From: Comamonas sp.
GTDB lineage: Bacteria > Pseudomonadota > Gammaproteobacteria > Burkholderiales > Burkholderiaceae_C
Assembly: GCF_009360615.1 (NCBI RefSeq)
Contig: NZ_SPEY01000086.1
Coordinates: 16,472 to 80,471 of the forward strand
DNA: 64,000 nucleotides
Direction of reading: 5' to 3'
This document shows positions 1 to 8,094 of this stretch, one piece after another. A program made the translations under genes and the position numbers. Every line of letters begins with the position of its first letter. Position 1 is the first letter of the stretch. The notes under the pieces are model-generated. The model saw only the letters and a program-made list of their open reading frames with translations. It did no database searches and had not been told where the DNA came from.

Positions 1-168
1 CCCCTGACCGGGCGTTTGCAAAGACACTGTCCCGCAGGGTTGGAGCGAAATCGGACGATTTCCGCACGCTGTCTCTTGCTTGCACCCCGGTGCAAGCGCC
101 GAGTCATCCCTTCGAACTCATCCCGATTGCGCTCCAACGCGGCTGCGTAGAGATCGCAAGCACGTTCT
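1..168 (-). repeat. Dispersed intergenic repeat B, copy 1
   Basis: Read on the minus strand, this segment begins at the stop codon of the gene at 170-628 and matches the segment at 43259-43434 over its whole length, with point differences and one less similar patch. Shared blocks include GCGTTGGAGCGC, ATCGGGATG, GCAAGCAAGAG, CGATTTCGCT and CGCCCGGTCAGGGG. It may continue beyond the left edge of the window. No transposase is present. Function is unknown. Confidence 0.7.
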
Positions 169-169
169 C

Positions 170-628
170 TTATAGATCCTTGAGACAGATCTGCGCGAAC
201 TCCTTGCAGTCGTCCGAGGCCAGGGGCGAATCGACGATCTTGCGCAGCACGGCGGCAAATTCGGCGGCTCCGACCGGGTTCGGGTCATTGCGCTGGAAGT
301 CCTCGTCCACGCGCATGGTGCGATCCAGCCAGCCTATCACCTGAACGCTGGGTTGACGCTCCAGCGATGCCAGCAAGGCGGGGGTGTAGGCGGCCATGGG
401 GTGTTCCTCGATCAGGCTGCCGAACGGGCCAGGGCCGCCATAGTCCAGCTCGGGATAGCGTTCGATCAGTGCCAGGATATGGGGCAGCACCTGCTCCAGG
501 GGGGCGTCCTGCAGCGTCTCCAGATGCTCGTAGACAGGGTCGATGATCAGCCATTTGTCCTGCTGATCCCGGGCAGCCTGTGCCGCGCTGCTGAATTGGG
601 AAAACAGTTGTTCTAGGGTTGTGCTCAC
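170..628 (-). CDS. Hypothetical protein, about 152 aa
   Basis: I do not recognise this family. The product is a soluble, acidic, mostly helical protein with no signal peptide, membrane segment or Cys cluster. It includes DPVYEHLETL and ERYPELDYGGPGPFGSLIEEH near the middle. I chose the GTG at 626-628 because a GGAG lies about 9 bases upstream; a TTG at 659-661 would add eleven residues. The length, placement and paired repeat at its 3' end suggest a real gene, possibly an immunity-type or housekeeping small protein, but nothing in the sequence fixes a role. Confidence 0.6.
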   Translation of the reverse strand: MSTTLEQLFSQFSSAAQAARDQQDKWLIIDPVYEHLETLQDAPLEQVLPHILALIERYPELDYGGPGPFGSLIEEHPMAAYTPALLASLERQPSVQVIGWLDRTMRVDEDFQRNDPNPVGAAEFAAVLRKIVDSPLASDDCKEFAQICLKDL

Positions 629-733
629 TGGGGATGGCTCCGTTGTGACAAGCGTTTGCAAAAGTGGCGCGCTTGCGCGGGTGGCTTGCTGTCAGAATTC
701 ACATTCTGTCAGGCAAGCATTGTGATTCAAGCC

Positions 734-1240
734 ATGAATATTTTTTCCCGTGTGACGGCGGCCCTGGCGGCGGCTGCGATCAGTACCCTGGCGCTGCTGG
801 GCTGTGACGAGCAGAAGATCCGGGAGCTGGAGGAAGGCCTGTCCACCGAGGCTGATGTACGCGCGAAGTTTGGCGAGCCCGAGCGCATCTGGAGCGAGGA
901 AGACGGCTCGCGCACCCTGGAGTACAACCGCCAGCCTGCCGGTGCCAGGAACTACATGATCACCATAGGCCTGGACGGCAAGATGAGTGCGCTGCGCCAG
1001 GTGCTGGCCCCGCATGTGTTTGCCAAGGTCGTGCCCGGCATGGAGGAGAACCAGGTGCGCCGCATGCTTGGCAAGCCCGCCAAGATGATGACGTACCCGC
1101 TCAGGAAGGAGACCGAATGGGACTGGAACTACATCGACCCGCCCACGCGCGAGATGCAGTTCACGGTGACCTTCGGCTCCGATGGCCGGGTGCTGCGCAC
1201 GCTCCACCGCGAACGCCTGCCCGACGAGCCGCGCGGCTGA
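734..1240 (+). CDS. BamE/SmpA-like outer membrane lipoprotein
   Basis: The 168-aa product starts with a lipoprotein signal (hydrophobic stretch, then the lipobox LALLGC), so it should be lipidated on Cys and sit in the envelope. The mature part carries two copies of a BamE-like pattern: LSTEADVRAKFGEPERIW and, about 75 residues later, VPGMEENQVRRMLGKPAKM, each followed by an aromatic-rich strand. In this fold (SmpA/OmlA/BamE) such segments form small alpha/beta units that bind envelope proteins. The double repeat makes it longer than BamE itself, so it is a BamE-superfamily lipoprotein rather than BamE. A strong terminator follows the stop. Confidence 0.75.
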   Translation: MNIFSRVTAALAAAAISTLALLGCDEQKIRELEEGLSTEADVRAKFGEPERIWSEEDGSRTLEYNRQPAGARNYMITIGLDGKMSALRQVLAPHVFAKVVPGMEENQVRRMLGKPAKMMTYPLRKETEWDWNYIDPPTREMQFTVTFGSDGRVLRTLHRERLPDEPRG

Positions 1241-1270
1241 TCGCCTGTCGGGGAGCGGGTCTCGCTGCAA

Positions 1271-1303
1271 GCCCTGTCTGCACGGTGCGGGCAGGGCTTT
1301 TTG
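1271..1303 (+). terminator. Rho-independent terminator
   Basis: GCCCTG and CAGGGC flank a GC-rich loop and are followed by TTTTT. It lies 30 bases after the lipoprotein gene. Confidence 0.8.
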
Positions 1304-1591
1304 CCATCCTCCAGGCAGGCCTGCGCGAATGCATGGCGGGTGGGTCGTCTGGGTGCTTCTGAATTGATAGCTGTTGTTGATTTGTCTGTAAGCGATGGAG
1401 CCCGGAAAAGCTTGAATTTCGTGGCAGCGGTGCTTGCGAAATTCCCCTGCTGGATTTGTTGCGTTGCAGCAAATCATGTGCATCCCGCATGAGTCCATCC
1501 GTAAAATTAAGGGGTTTCCCGGTGTTATCCGCGCCGGCTCGCCCCGGTCTTTATCGAGACCATGGGCATCCCTCTTGCTGTCTTACCCGAC
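1304..1591. other. Intergenic region before the YitT gene
   Basis: There is no convincing gene here. The region holds a locally AT-rich patch with GATAGCTG near 1367 (related to other ATAGCT intergenic elements in the window), a 23-bp palindrome at 1453-1475 listed separately, and presumably the promoter of the downstream membrane protein gene. No clear -35/-10 pair stands out. Confidence 0.5.
1453..1475. promoter_or_regulatory. Operator-like palindrome upstream of the YitT gene
   Basis: Two 10-base arms, GATTTGTTGC and GCAGCAAATC, pair with one mismatch around a 3-base spacer. It lies about 115 bases before the YitT start. It could be a repressor site; no regulator can be assigned. Confidence 0.35.
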
Positions 1592-2269
1592 ATGTCCACA
1601 CCGCTATCTTCTTCCGCCGGCCCAGCTCTGGCCGGTCGCATGGATGTCTCCGCTGCTGCTGCACCGGCCACTTCGGGCCTGCGCCATGGCCGCTTCGAGG
1701 ACGCGCAGGCCCTGTTCACGGGCTCGCTGTTTGTCTCCATCACCATGATGCTGTTTGCACAGGCGGGACTGCTCACGGGTAGCACGGCGGGCGTGGCTTT
1801 TTTGCTGCACTATGTGACGGGACTGCCTTTTGGGGCCATCTTCTTCGTCATCAATCTGCCGTTCTACTGGTTTGCCTGGAAGCGCATGGGCGCGGAGTTC
1901 ACGGTCAAGACCTTTGTCTCGGTCGCCATGCTGGCACTGATGGCCGATGTGGGTCCACGTTTCATCCATATCGACTACCTGAATCCGCTCTATGCGGCCG
2001 TGGCGGGCGGCTTGCTCATGGGGTCGGGCTGCCTGTTCCTGGCTCGGCACCGTTCCAGCCTGGGCGGGGCCACCATCGTCTCTCTCTATCTGCAGGACCG
2101 CTACGGCATTCGCGCCGGCAAGGTGCAGATGATGATCGACTGCACTGTCGTGCTGCTGGCGCTGGCGATCGTGCCCCTGGAGCGTGTGGCGTATTCGGTG
2201 CTCGCTGCGGTGATCATGAGCATGTTCCTGTGGATCAGCCATCGTCCCGGCCGCTATCAGGGCAACTGA
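1592..2269 (+). CDS. YitT family inner membrane protein
   Basis: The protein of about 225 aa has five to six predicted membrane helices. It has the YitT/DUF161 pattern, including AGLLTGSTAGVAFLLHYVTG in the second helix region and a small-residue-rich GGLLMGSGCLFLARHRSSLGG segment. The family is poorly characterised; some members have been linked to transport. Here the C-terminal cytoplasmic domain found in Bacillus YitT is absent, giving the short form common in Proteobacteria. The start is uncertain: ATG at 1562 and 1640 are also in frame. A terminator follows, and the convergent sox operon lies just beyond. Confidence 0.75.
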   Translation: MSTPLSSSAGPALAGRMDVSAAAAPATSGLRHGRFEDAQALFTGSLFVSITMMLFAQAGLLTGSTAGVAFLLHYVTGLPFGAIFFVINLPFYWFAWKRMGAEFTVKTFVSVAMLALMADVGPRFIHIDYLNPLYAAVAGGLLMGSGCLFLARHRSSLGGATIVSLYLQDRYGIRAGKVQMMIDCTVVLLALAIVPLERVAYSVLAAVIMSMFLWISHRPGRYQGN

Positions 2270-2284
2270 GGCATGACCTGCAGG

Positions 2285-2323
2285 AAAAAGCCCCGCCCCG
2301 GTGCAAGCCGGGCGGGGCTTTTT
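2285..2323. terminator. Bidirectional terminator between the YitT gene and soxZ
   Basis: AAAAAGCCCCGCCC pairs with GGGCGGGGCTTTTT around a short loop. The symmetric A and T tracts let it work for both convergent genes. Confidence 0.9.
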
Positions 2324-2337
2324 CACGGCGCTTGCCA

Positions 2338-2667
2338 TCAGGTGACGCTGATCGTCTTCTGTGCACTCAGCGTCTGGCCCTGCTCGTCCTTCCACTGCAT
2401 TTGCAGCTCGCCGCCTTCCCGGGCCACGAAGGTGAACTCGATATAGGGGTTCTGGGCAATCGAGATGCCGGGCTCCCAGCTGAACAGCAGGCTGTTGCCC
2501 AGCCGGGCCTCGAAACGGTTCACGATATTGCGCGGGCGCACCCTGCCCGTGGCCGGGTCGGTGCGCAGACCGCTTTCCATGACATGCTCGATCTGCGCGC
2601 GCACGCGCAGCACTTCGCCTTTCTTGGGGTTGGCATTGCTGACCCAGACACGGGGTGGTTTACTCAT
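2338..2667 (-). CDS. soxZ: SoxZ, thiosulfate/sulfide carrier subunit
   Basis: SoxZ is the partner of SoxY in the periplasmic SoxYZ carrier, which holds sulfur intermediates during sulfur oxidation. This 109-aa protein has the expected length and immunoglobulin-like beta pattern, with the typical start PRVWVSNANPKKGEVLRVRA, a central MESG box and the end SAQKTISVT. It has no signal peptide, as is usual for SoxZ, which is exported with SoxY. The start ATG at 2667 is preceded by AAGGA; an upstream in-frame codon has no such site. It is the last gene of the operon, downstream of soxY. Confidence 0.93.
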   Translation of the reverse strand: MSKPPRVWVSNANPKKGEVLRVRAQIEHVMESGLRTDPATGRVRPRNIVNRFEARLGNSLLFSWEPGISIAQNPYIEFTFVAREGGELQMQWKDEQGQTLSAQKTISVT

Positions 2668-2780
2668 CAAAATTCCTTTCAGTTCACGCATCCAGGGTGA
2701 GCCTGGAAGCCGCTATGTTCGAATTTGCTGGGGGCTCGAGTCCGGCAAGCGCCGCGCAAAGGCCGTCCTGCTGCGCTGGC

Positions 2781-2823
2781 ACCGTCCCCCTGTGGGCGAA
2801 GGCGCGAAGCGACTCAGGAGGAG
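2781..2823 (-). repeat. Dispersed repeat A, copy 1 (partial), after soxY
   Basis: This is a degenerate copy of the family seen best at 56336-56436. It keeps ACCGTCCCCCT and GAAGGCGCGAAGCG..CTCAGG. It lies 8 bases past the soxY stop codon. Confidence 0.6.
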
Positions 2824-2831
2824 TCCTGGAT

Positions 2832-3320
2832 TCACATGCCGCAGCCGCTGGCGGCCACGGTCGTCGCCTGCTTGGCGATCAGTATCCTGCCGCTTTTCAT
2901 GCGGGCCAGGGCATGCACGGTCTGCGACTGCGACAGGCGTATGCGCACCGCCGCCTCGGCCGTTCCGGCCGCTGCGGTGAACTGCATGCGGCAGGTCAGC
3001 GGCGAGGGATTGAGTTCGGCCAGCACAATGATTTCCTCGCACCAGTCCTGCTCGGTGATGGGCAGCGTCACCTTGACCTTGACGGGCACGGCGCTGGGGT
3101 TGTCGGCCAGCACGGGCACCTCCAGCTGCAGGCCTTCGGCAAAGCCTGGCTTGCCGCCCGTGAATTGCTCCATGACTTTCCTGAACTCTGCCGGGTTGGG
3201 GGCCAGCGGTCCGACCAGCGGAGTCCTGGCCTGGGCGAGAGCAGGGGCGGGCAGGGCCAAGACGGCCCCGGCTGCTGCCGCGCCCAGCACCAGACTTCTA
3301 CGGGAGGTGTGCTTGAACAT
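2832..3320 (-). CDS. soxY: SoxY, sulfur-binding carrier subunit
   Basis: SoxY carries sulfur substrates as a thioconjugate on a Cys close to its C-terminus. The 162-aa protein begins with a twin-arginine type signal (RRSLVLGAAAAGAVLALPAPALA) and ends ASGCGM, which matches the swinging-arm GGCGG motif in position with the Cys kept. The body has the SoxY beta-sandwich pattern (NPSAVPVKVKVTLP, WCEEIIVLAELNPSP). In Paracoccus-type systems SoxYZ works with SoxXA, SoxB and SoxCD; none is in this window, so the carrier may serve the flavocytochrome proteins encoded upstream or Sox genes elsewhere. Confidence 0.93.
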   Translation of the reverse strand: MFKHTSRRSLVLGAAAAGAVLALPAPALAQARTPLVGPLAPNPAEFRKVMEQFTGGKPGFAEGLQLEVPVLADNPSAVPVKVKVTLPITEQDWCEEIIVLAELNPSPLTCRMQFTAAAGTAEAAVRIRLSQSQTVHALARMKSGRILIAKQATTVAASGCGM

Positions 3321-3421
3321 TGCTTTTCTTCAATCCAATCAACAGAACTTCAAAACGCGCGCCAGCGTCTGGCGAGAAACGGCGCCCCGGAGCCGCCTCG
3401 TGGTGGGGGCCTTTCTGATGG

Positions 3422-4753
3422 CTAGATCCCCAGGAAATCACCAAACTTGCCGTTGATCCAGGCAAAGTCTTCCTTGACCAGATCGGAGGTGCGCACATCC
3501 ATGTCGATCTGGGTCTGGTTGACCTGGCCGCTGGCATCGACCTCGTATTCGAACTTCACCGAAATCTCTTCCTGGGGGTCGCCGTTGACCATCATGTAGC
3601 AGAGGTTGTCGGGCAGCCGGGCCACGACTTCCTTGCCCGCCACGCGCTCGGCAATGTTCCGGGCCACGATCTTGCCGATGTAGTTGGCCACATGACCGCT
3701 CTTGGGGTAGTGGCCGAACTGGGGCGAGATCGCGCCCATCAGATCGCCCACAAAGTACACGCGGTCGTCGCTCCTGGCATGGAACAGGCGGTTGTGCATG
3801 TCGGCCCAGCCCGTGGGCTTGCCGGTGGCGACATCCTTGCCGATCAGGTCGGCCTTCCAGACCATGTCGGCGGCCTGGTGGGGTGGCATGAGGATGGCGT
3901 CGTCAAACTTGAAGTCGCCCGCTGCCGTCTTGATCTGCTTGTTGAAGGGGTCCACCTCCCTGACGCCTGCATTGGGCACATGGGTGATGATGTCCGCGTA
4001 CAGCTCCTCGAAGGCCTGCTTGTAGCCCACGCCGATGGGGGCGATCTTGGGCTTGGGGTCGAGGATCACGATCTTGCCGGGAATCTTGTTCTTCTTGATA
4101 TGCCAGGCGATCAGGCAGGCGCGCTCGTAGGGCGAAGGCGGGCAGCGATGCGGCGGAGGCGGCAGTGTCATCACCAGCGTGCCGCCCTTGAAGTTCTTGA
4201 CCTTGCTCTTGAGCGAGAGCATTTCCTGGTTGGGGATGTAGGCGTTGGGGAAGCGGGTGCGCGTGTAGTCGATGGCGCGCTGGTCGTTGCCGAACCAGGC
4301 CTCGTAATCGTTGCGAATGCCGCCCGAGAGAATCAGGAAGTCGTACTCGATCAGTCCATGGGCCGTGCGCACCTGTTTTTTGTCGCGCTCGAAGCCCGTG
4401 ACTTCGGTCTGCAGCAGCGTGTAGCCGTATTTGTTGGCCGGGTGCAGCATGTCGCGGTTCACGAAGTCCGTGCCCACGATGTCCACCAGCCATTTGTTGC
4501 TCATGGGGCCGGACCAGAACGTGGCGTTTCGCTCCAGCAGCACGACGTCTGAGTTCGGGATCAACTCGCGCAGATAGCGCGCAGCTGTCATGCCGCCCCA
4601 GCCGCCGCCGCAGATCACGATGCGCGGCCCCTTGCCCTTGCGCGGCAGGATGGGTGACTGGCTGCCGATGATGGCCGGGGCTGCCATTGCCGGGCCGGCA
4701 GCGGCGCCCAGGGCAAGTGCGGGTGGGGTCCAGAGGAAATGGCGACGTTGCAT
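3422..4753 (-). CDS. FCSD-type flavoprotein (sulfide dehydrogenase family), copy 1
   Basis: The product of about 443 aa belongs to the flavocytochrome c sulfide dehydrogenase flavoprotein family. It has a Tat signal (QRRHFLW), then the FAD-binding ICGGGWGGMTAARYLREL, and RCPPSPYERA in the middle. The two Cys of the redox disulfide (in RCPPSPYERA and DNLCYMMVNG) are present. The Cys that forms the covalent FAD bond in Allochromatium FCSD is missing: the stretch reads FWSGPMSN, with Gly where the second copy here has Cys. FAD is thus likely non-covalent. I chose the ATG at 4753 because GGAG sits 8 bases upstream. No cytochrome gene is adjacent; soxY follows after 101 bases. Confidence 0.88.
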   Translation of the reverse strand: MQRRHFLWTPPALALGAAAGPAMAAPAIIGSQSPILPRKGKGPRIVICGGGWGGMTAARYLRELIPNSDVVLLERNATFWSGPMSNKWLVDIVGTDFVNRDMLHPANKYGYTLLQTEVTGFERDKKQVRTAHGLIEYDFLILSGGIRNDYEAWFGNDQRAIDYTRTRFPNAYIPNQEMLSLKSKVKNFKGGTLVMTLPPPPHRCPPSPYERACLIAWHIKKNKIPGKIVILDPKPKIAPIGVGYKQAFEELYADIITHVPNAGVREVDPFNKQIKTAAGDFKFDDAILMPPHQAADMVWKADLIGKDVATGKPTGWADMHNRLFHARSDDRVYFVGDLMGAISPQFGHYPKSGHVANYIGKIVARNIAERVAGKEVVARLPDNLCYMMVNGDPQEEISVKFEYEVDASGQVNQTQIDMDVRTSDLVKEDFAWINGKFGDFLGI

Positions 4754-4938
4754 GGGCATTGCTCCTGTCATGGGCATGAGGCCCGATCAGGACCTCGGAT
4801 TCGTTGGGGGAAGCAAGCTTGGCTGCAGCGCGATGCGATTGTCTCTCAGCCGACACGCGGCACAAGCAGAGCTGGTGGCTGGAGATTCTAGGAGCAGGCC
4901 CTGATCCGGAATCGGTGAATACCCAAGCGAAGCCAGCG

Positions 4939-5961
4939 CTATTGCTGGCGCAGCAGGCGCAAGCTGACAAGCGCTCCGAGCAGGATGCCGGCAACGGCCA
5001 CAAAGCTGGCCAGCGACAGCGTGGACAGCCCGCTCAGCCCCTGGCCGATGGAGCAGCCTGCGGCCAGTACGCCACCCACGCCCATCAGCAGGCCACCACC
5101 CGCGCTGGCCGCGAGGCGGCTGGTGGTGTCGAAGCCTTCCCAGCGCGCCGTGCGGCTGCCCAGGGCGGCGAACAATGCACCGGCGAGCACGCCCGCCGTC
5201 AGCGCCAGGCCTATGCCGGGCTCGCGTCCCACGGACAGTTGCAGATAGAGCAGGGCCTCGGCGATCGGGCCGATGAAGCTCAGCGAGGTGAGGCGGGCCG
5301 GCTCGAATTCATCGACCCCGATATGCGCAGTCAGCCACCAGCCGGCAGCCACCAGCAGGCCGATGAGCAGTGCGCAGCCCCATTGCAGCGGGTTCTGGCG
5401 CAGGCCCGGGCGCAGCAGCGCGTAGGCCAGCAGCGGCAAGGCCAGAGCAGGCGTCAGCAGCCAGGCGCTCAGAGCAGAGAGGTAGGCGGGCAGGGTGGCG
5501 TGTGCCAGCGTCAGGGGGGCGAGGTCCTGCAGCCACAGGCGCAGCGGCGTCAGCACGCCGGTCATGGCCAGCTGCGCGCCGATCGCCAGAAACACCAGCG
5601 TCACCAGGGAGCGCAGATTGCCTCCCGCCAGCAGCACCAGGGAGCGGGCTCCGCAGGCGCGGGCCAGCACCATGCCAATGCCAAACAGCAGGCCGCCGAT
5701 CAGCACGCCTGCCATGGAAAAGCTGGGCCGCGCAATGGCGGCCTGGCTCAGATCGAGCGACCCCTGAGCCTGCAGCCCCTGCGAGCCCAGCAAGGCCACT
5801 GCCAGTGCCAGGGCAAAGGCCTGCAATGCAGGTGCCTGGCCGGGCGCAGCTTCCGCGTCCAGTCCCACCTGCTGGCGCAGCCCGCGCAGCAGACAGAAAC
5901 GCCCCAGCCGCGCGGCGACGCCGAAGGCCATGCCCAGCCAAAAAACAGACCACAACAACAT
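4939..5961 (-). CDS. YeeE/YedE family sulfur-compound transporter
   Basis: This 340-aa polytopic inner membrane protein has about nine or ten hydrophobic helices. Three Cys-containing motifs typical of the family lie in membrane segments: GRFCLLRGL near the N-terminus, ARACGARSLVLLAGG, and AAGCSIGQGLSGLS near the C-terminus. In the YeeE/TsuA branch, Cys residues in equivalent places relay thiosulfate through the membrane. The gene lies between two FCSD flavoprotein genes and upstream of soxYZ, which supports a role in moving thiosulfate, sulfide-derived sulfur or a similar anion. Direction and substrate cannot be read from the sequence. Confidence 0.85.
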   Translation of the reverse strand: MLLWSVFWLGMAFGVAARLGRFCLLRGLRQQVGLDAEAAPGQAPALQAFALALAVALLGSQGLQAQGSLDLSQAAIARPSFSMAGVLIGGLLFGIGMVLARACGARSLVLLAGGNLRSLVTLVFLAIGAQLAMTGVLTPLRLWLQDLAPLTLAHATLPAYLSALSAWLLTPALALPLLAYALLRPGLRQNPLQWGCALLIGLLVAAGWWLTAHIGVDEFEPARLTSLSFIGPIAEALLYLQLSVGREPGIGLALTAGVLAGALFAALGSRTARWEGFDTTSRLAASAGGGLLMGVGGVLAAGCSIGQGLSGLSTLSLASFVAVAGILLGALVSLRLLRQQ

Positions 5962-6048
5962 ATCAATGACTCAAGCAAGGCAAGCGGCAGCGCCGCCTTG
6001 AAATACAGCTGCTGCCGGCTTGGGACACGCAAGGGAGGGCCACCAAGC

Positions 6049-6140
6049 AAGGGCCGCCCCGCCCCGCCGCGATGGTGGCGTCCCCTTCCCGCAGTGCGAA
6101 GCACGTACAGATAAGGGGAAGGCGCAAAGCGCCTCAGGGG
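6049..6140 (-). repeat. Dispersed repeat A, copy 2, after FCSD copy 2
   Basis: This copy contains GGGCCGCCCCGCC, GGCGTCCCCTTCCC and GGGGAAGGCGC..GCGCCTCAGGGG. It lies 9 bases past the stop of the flavoprotein gene and forms the hairpin AGGCGC-aaa-GCGCCT. Confidence 0.8.
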
Positions 6141-6149
6141 ATGAGCCAG

Positions 6150-7427
6150 TTAACTACCCCAGATATCCGCGCTGATGGCCTTGTACCAGGCTGCGCCGTA
6201 GTCGGCCTCGGCCTTGCGGAAGGCGGCATCGCCGTTCATGGGGCTCACGCCGCCGGATTCGGGTACTTCGATCAGCTTGCCCGCTGCAGTGCGGTAGACG
6301 CCGGCCACGGAAATGCCGTAGTCGGTGCCGATCAGGCTGTAGCAGGTGTTGGCAAAGGCCGCCGCAGGCAGGGGGCTGCCGCTCAGCTCGGCGGCAATCG
6401 CGGCAGCGGCCACCTTGCCTTGCGTATTGGCGGCAAAGCCGGACTTGGGCATGGGCGCGGCAATCGTGGCGTCGCCCAGCACATAGACATGCCGGACCTG
6501 GGTGGATTCAAAGGATTCTGGCTTGACCGGAACCCAGCCGCTGGCATTGGTCACGCCGGCACGGTCGGCGATAAAGCCGGCCTTCTGGGGCGGGATGACG
6601 TTGAGCACATCGGCCTTGTGCCTGGTGCCGAACGCGGTTTCCACTTCCAGGTTCTTGGCATCCACGCGTGCGACCTTGCCGTCATCGGCCTGCTTGACCC
6701 ATTCGATCATGTCGCCGTAAAGCGCCTTCCAGCCCTGAATGAACAGGCCTTGCTTGGAGAAGGCATCCTTGTCGTCCAGCAGCAGAATCTTGGACCTGGG
6801 TTTGTGCTGCTTGAGGTAGTGGGCCACCATGGCCGCGCGCTCGTAGGGGCCGGGCGGGCAGCGGAAAGGGTTGGCAGGGATGACCATCACGAACTTGCCG
6901 CCATCGGGCATGGCTTCGAGCTGCTTCTTGAGCAGCTGGGTCTGCGCTCCGGCCTTCCAGGCATGGGGGGCAAGCTGGGCGGCTGCCTCGTCATAGCCTT
7001 CCAGCGCATTCCAGCGCATGTCGATGCCGGGCGAGAGCACCAGCTTGTCATAGCTCAGCGCCTGACCGTTGGACAGCAGCACGCGCCTGGAGTCGGTCAG
7101 GACCTGGTCGGCACGTGCATGCACCACGTCCACGCCGGCCTTGCGCAGACCGCCGTAGCCGTGGCCTATGCTCTCCCAGCTGCGCAGGCCGGCCAGGTAC
7201 AGATTGGAGAAGGGGCAGGTATAGAAGCGCTCGGCCGGCTCCACCAGCGTGACCTGGACATGCGGTGCGAACTGGCGCAGATAGCGGGCGGCCGTGGCTC
7301 CGCCAAAGCCGCCGCCGATCACGACCACGCGGGCCGACGCTGCCTTGGCCTGCACGATGGCGGGCATGGCGAGGCTGGCTGCACCGGCGGCGGCACCGCC
7401 GAGAATTTGACGACGATTGATCTGCAT
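6150..7427 (-). CDS. fccB: FCSD flavoprotein subunit, copy 2
   Basis: This 425-aa protein is the more classical sulfide dehydrogenase flavoprotein. It has a Tat signal ([20 protein letters not shown]), the FAD-binding [17 protein letters not shown], and [12 protein letters not shown], whose Cys matches the covalent 8-alpha-S-cysteinyl FAD site of Allochromatium FccB. Both redox disulfide Cys are present ([23 protein letters not shown]). Its start codon directly abuts the stop of the monohaem cytochrome gene upstream, so the two should be translated together and form a flavocytochrome that oxidises sulfide and passes electrons to cytochrome c in the periplasm. Confidence 0.9.
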   Translation of the reverse strand: MQINRRQILGGAAAGAASLAMPAIVQAKAASARVVVIGGGFGGATAARYLRQFAPHVQVTLVEPAERFYTCPFSNLYLAGLRSWESIGHGYGGLRKAGVDVVHARADQVLTDSRRVLLSNGQALSYDKLVLSPGIDMRWNALEGYDEAAAQLAPHAWKAGAQTQLLKKQLEAMPDGGKFVMVIPANPFRCPPGPYERAAMVAHYLKQHKPRSKILLLDDKDAFSKQGLFIQGWKALYGDMIEWVKQADDGKVARVDAKNLEVETAFGTRHKADVLNVIPPQKAGFIADRAGVTNASGWVPVKPESFESTQVRHVYVLGDATIAAPMPKSGFAANTQGKVAAAAIAAELSGSPLPAAAFANTCYSLIGTDYGISVAGVYRTAAGKLIEVPESGGVSPMNGDAAFRKAEADYGAAWYKAISADIWGS

Positions 7428-7772
7428 TTACGGCCCCTTCTTGCTGAACCATTGGGCCAGCGCTTTGATTTGCTCATCGTCGTAGCCCTTGGCCAGACGG
7501 GTCATGACGGTGGCGTCCTTTGCGCTACCGGCCTTGAAGGCCTGCAGGCGTTGCAGCAGGTGGGCCTCGGGCAGGCCGCGCAGTTGGGGAATGACGCCCG
7601 TGGAGCGGCCGTCCGGGCCGTGGCAGTTGGCACAGCTGGCAGCCAGCAAGGCCACATCCTGCACGCGCAAGGAGGTGGCGGCAGAGCTGGCCAGGCTGGG
7701 CAGCGGGGCTGCCAGGGCAACAGCCAGCCATAGCGCGGAGCGCGCTGAAGTGAGCAAGGGTTTCGATCGCAT
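7428..7772 (-). CDS. Monohaem cytochrome c, partner of the FCSD flavoprotein
   Basis: The 114-aa precursor has a Sec signal (ALWLAVALAAPLPSLASSA) and one haem c motif, CANCH, followed by GPDGRSTG. A Met in VMTRLAKGYDD can act as the axial ligand, as in class I cytochromes. The fold is that of FccA/cytochrome c553-like proteins with one haem, shorter than the dihaem FccA of purple sulfur bacteria. It is the first gene of the operon and lies back to back with fccB. The ATG at 7772 is preferred to the longer in-frame opening because it puts the signal peptide at the N-terminus. Confidence 0.85.
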   Translation of the reverse strand: MRSKPLLTSARSALWLAVALAAPLPSLASSAATSLRVQDVALLAASCANCHGPDGRSTGVIPQLRGLPEAHLLQRLQAFKAGSAKDATVMTRLAKGYDDEQIKALAQWFSKKGP

Positions 7773-8094
7773 GGAGTCTCCCGTTGTCCCCAAGCGGGCC
7801 GCGTGGGGGGATTCGTGACCTCGATGCCTGAATGTGCGCAGCCTTTGTGATGTGTGTTGAATGCCGGGCATTCTTCTGGGCAGGGACGGTGCAGGCAGAG
7901 CGGATGAAGCTGGATTCTAGGAAGCGGACCGGCCCCGACAAGTCCAATATCCTGGCGATGTAACAGGAAGTTATTGGTTATTTAGTTATGCGCTGCGAAT
8001 GTGCTTGCAGGGCGCACCTGGGCATGAAAAACCGCATGGTGCTCCCGGGCAGGGAGCGCAAGGCGGTCTTCTTTGAACGGATGCAGGCGGTTCG
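7773..8094. other. Intergenic region upstream of the sulfur operon
   Basis: No supported gene lies here. It should carry the promoter for the minus-strand operon; an AT-rich stretch (TTATTGGTTATTTAGTTATG, 7971-7990) is the best candidate zone. A short hairpin, GCTCCC-GGGCA-GGGAGC at 8041-8057, lies beyond the end of the lipoprotein gene but has no T tract. Confidence 0.4.
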
